From Burkholderia cenocepacia (GTDB lineage: Bacteria > Pseudomonadota > Gammaproteobacteria > Burkholderiales > Burkholderiaceae), in NCBI RefSeq assembly GCF_014211915.1, contig NZ_CP060041.1, positions 310,001 to 374,000 on the forward strand: a DNA stretch of 64,000 nucleotides, read 5' to 3'. Positions 63,076 through 64,000 of the stretch are shown here, piece by piece (position 1 is the stretch's first letter; each line of letters begins with the position of its first letter). The translations under genes and the position numbers were made by a program. Below the pieces are notes generated by a model. It was not told where the DNA came from. It saw nothing but the letters and a program-made list of their open reading frames with translations, and searched no databases.

Positions 63076-63112
63076 GAAATCGCCGCGAGCCATGCCTGCT
63101 CGCGGCGATTTC
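63076..63112. terminator. Bidirectional intrinsic terminator between fahA and porin
   Basis: GAAATCGCCGCGAG, a 9-base loop, and the exact inverse CTCGCGGCGATTTC: a 14-bp perfect stem between two convergent genes, with A-rich and T-rich flanks (GAAAT ... TTTCAATT), fitting termination from both sides. Confidence 0.8.
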
Positions 63113-63135
63113 AATTCACGACGTACGCTCGGCGC

Positions 63136-64000
63136 TCAAAAGAGATGGCGCGCGCCAACGACGAGACTGGTGCTGCCGCCGGTCGGCGCGTAGAGCGCGC
63201 CGTTCACCGTAAATCCCGTATGCATCAACCCGTGGTTGTTCACGAAGGCCGCGGCGCCATACACCGTCGTTCGCTTCGACAGGGAGTAGTACAGCCCGGC
63301 GGACGTCAGCAGCGCATGGCTGGCCGAATCGTTGCTGTCCCGCATGTACCAGACGCCCGCGTCGGTGGACAACGTGGGCGTGATCAAATACTCGCCGCCG
63401 ACCGAGTACACCTTCTCGTTGAAGGAATGGGCGATCTTGTAGCTCGTATACGAGCCTTTCAACGTCGCGGCGCCCCACGTATACGCTGCGCCGATCGTGC
63501 GGCCCGCGAATTCGACCGTCGACGGAAACGGCGTGGACGTACTCGCCGAACCGCCGGGATTGCCGCTGAAGAGTGCCGCGTTGGCCACCAGGTTTCGCCA
63601 CTCGTATCTCAAGCGCGCCGCGTATTGACGGCCGGCCTGAAATTTCCCGGGATCGCCGCCCAGCGCCAGCAGCGCACTCGCCTGAAGACCGGCCACGGTC
63701 GGGCTCGTGTACGACACGGCATTGGCGACGAAGATGCCCGTCGCAAAAAAATTGCCCATGTAGATGCCGGCCTGACTGCCGAAGAACGATGCGTGCCGCG
63801 CGTCCGTGTCGACGATCGCCAGCCCGAACGGCGAGTACTGCATGCCGGCCTTGACGGTTCCGAATCGTCCCGAAAGCCCGACGAACGCCTGACGTCCGAA
63901 CAGGTTGCCGTTCGAATTGCCCAGCGCGCCGTCGTTCATGGTGAAACCGCTTTCCAGCGTAAAGATCGCCTTGGTGCCCGCGCCGAGATCTTCGACGCCG
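63136..64000 (-). CDS. Outer-membrane porin, incomplete at the right edge
   Basis: A Gram-negative porin running out of the window; the visible 288 codons lack the signal peptide and first strands. Preserved features: EDLGAGTKAIFTLESGFTMNDG, the GRQAFVGLSGRFGTVKAG strand, a loop with FGLAIVDTD and the terminal Phe (GARHLF). Related to the porin at 33400 but clearly distinct. It is convergent with the fumarylacetoacetase gene and may take up the substrate of that module. Confidence 0.9.
   Translation of the reverse strand, partial: GVEDLGAGTKAIFTLESGFTMNDGALGNSNGNLFGRQAFVGLSGRFGTVKAGMQYSPFGLAIVDTDARHASFFGSQAGIYMGNFFATGIFVANAVSYTSPTVAGLQASALLALGGDPGKFQAGRQYAARLRYEWRNLVANAALFSGNPGGSASTSTPFPSTVEFAGRTIGAAYTWGAATLKGSYTSYKIAHSFNEKVYSVGGEYLITPTLSTDAGVWYMRDSNDSASHALLTSAGLYYSLSKRTTVYGAAAFVNNHGLMHTGFTVNGALYAPTGGSTSLVVGARHLF

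Overview
The window looks like part of a secondary chromosome of a Burkholderia species, most likely of the cepacia complex. It has high GC, many LysR regulators next to short metabolic operons, two trimeric porins of the beta-proteobacterial type (AQSSVTLYG start), a chrBA chromate operon, an accessory S21 ribosomal protein and an unusually long (1,964 residue) UvrA. No rRNA, tRNA, CRISPR array or origin was found. The assignment to genus is an inference from gene content.

Left part (1-5.4 kb): two SDR oxidoreductase/LysR divergons, a collapsed 25-codon SDR remnant, an NADP-binding F420-type oxidoreductase and a solute-binding-fold protein without signal peptide. From 5.6 to 16.5 kb lies the best-defined system, a guanidine catabolism locus. 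One operon on the minus strand encodes two DUF1989 proteins (probable carboxyguanidine deiminase subunits), a urea/guanidine carboxylase, allophanate hydrolase and an ABC permease plus ATPase. The matching binding protein is transcribed divergently. Each arm has its own guanidine-I (ykkC) riboswitch, and between them I read two back-to-back sigma-54 promoter matches and an NtrC-type site. The locus therefore appears to need both nitrogen limitation and guanidine.

16.6-22.6 kb is accessory. After a metallophosphoesterase there is a lower-GC segment with an MFS transporter and a short histidyl-tRNA-synthetase-like gene. That gene is preceded by a classic attenuator: a 29-codon leader peptide with the run RHHHGRH, followed by a perfect intrinsic terminator directly before the ribosome binding site. 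The synthetase-like gene carries two compensating single-base indels. The segment is bracketed by near-identical 22-bp elements, and an IS3-family transposase fragment lies nearby.

22.7-29.9 kb is a signalling region: an RsbR-type histidine kinase, an esterase, an MHYT-domain kinase with a response regulator whose HD-GYP domain has lost key residues, and a GNAT enzyme. 30-38.5 kb holds a GntR/carboxylate symporter pair, a porin, a LysR/MFS/PanE-like group and a DJ-1 protein. 38.9-45 kb holds lipoproteins, the chromate operon chrB-chrA-chrB-like and a run of small genes including an S21 paralogue. 45.3-52.4 kb is a transport area with two dicarboxylate/glutamate symporters, two solute-binding proteins, a class V aminotransferase and a LysR. 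52.4-58.3 kb is the double-length uvrA with a LexA box. The right end is a probable aromatic/acylpyruvate catabolic module: alpha/beta hydrolase, TetR with a perfect 22-bp operator, cyclase, fumarylacetoacetase and a porin cut by the window edge.
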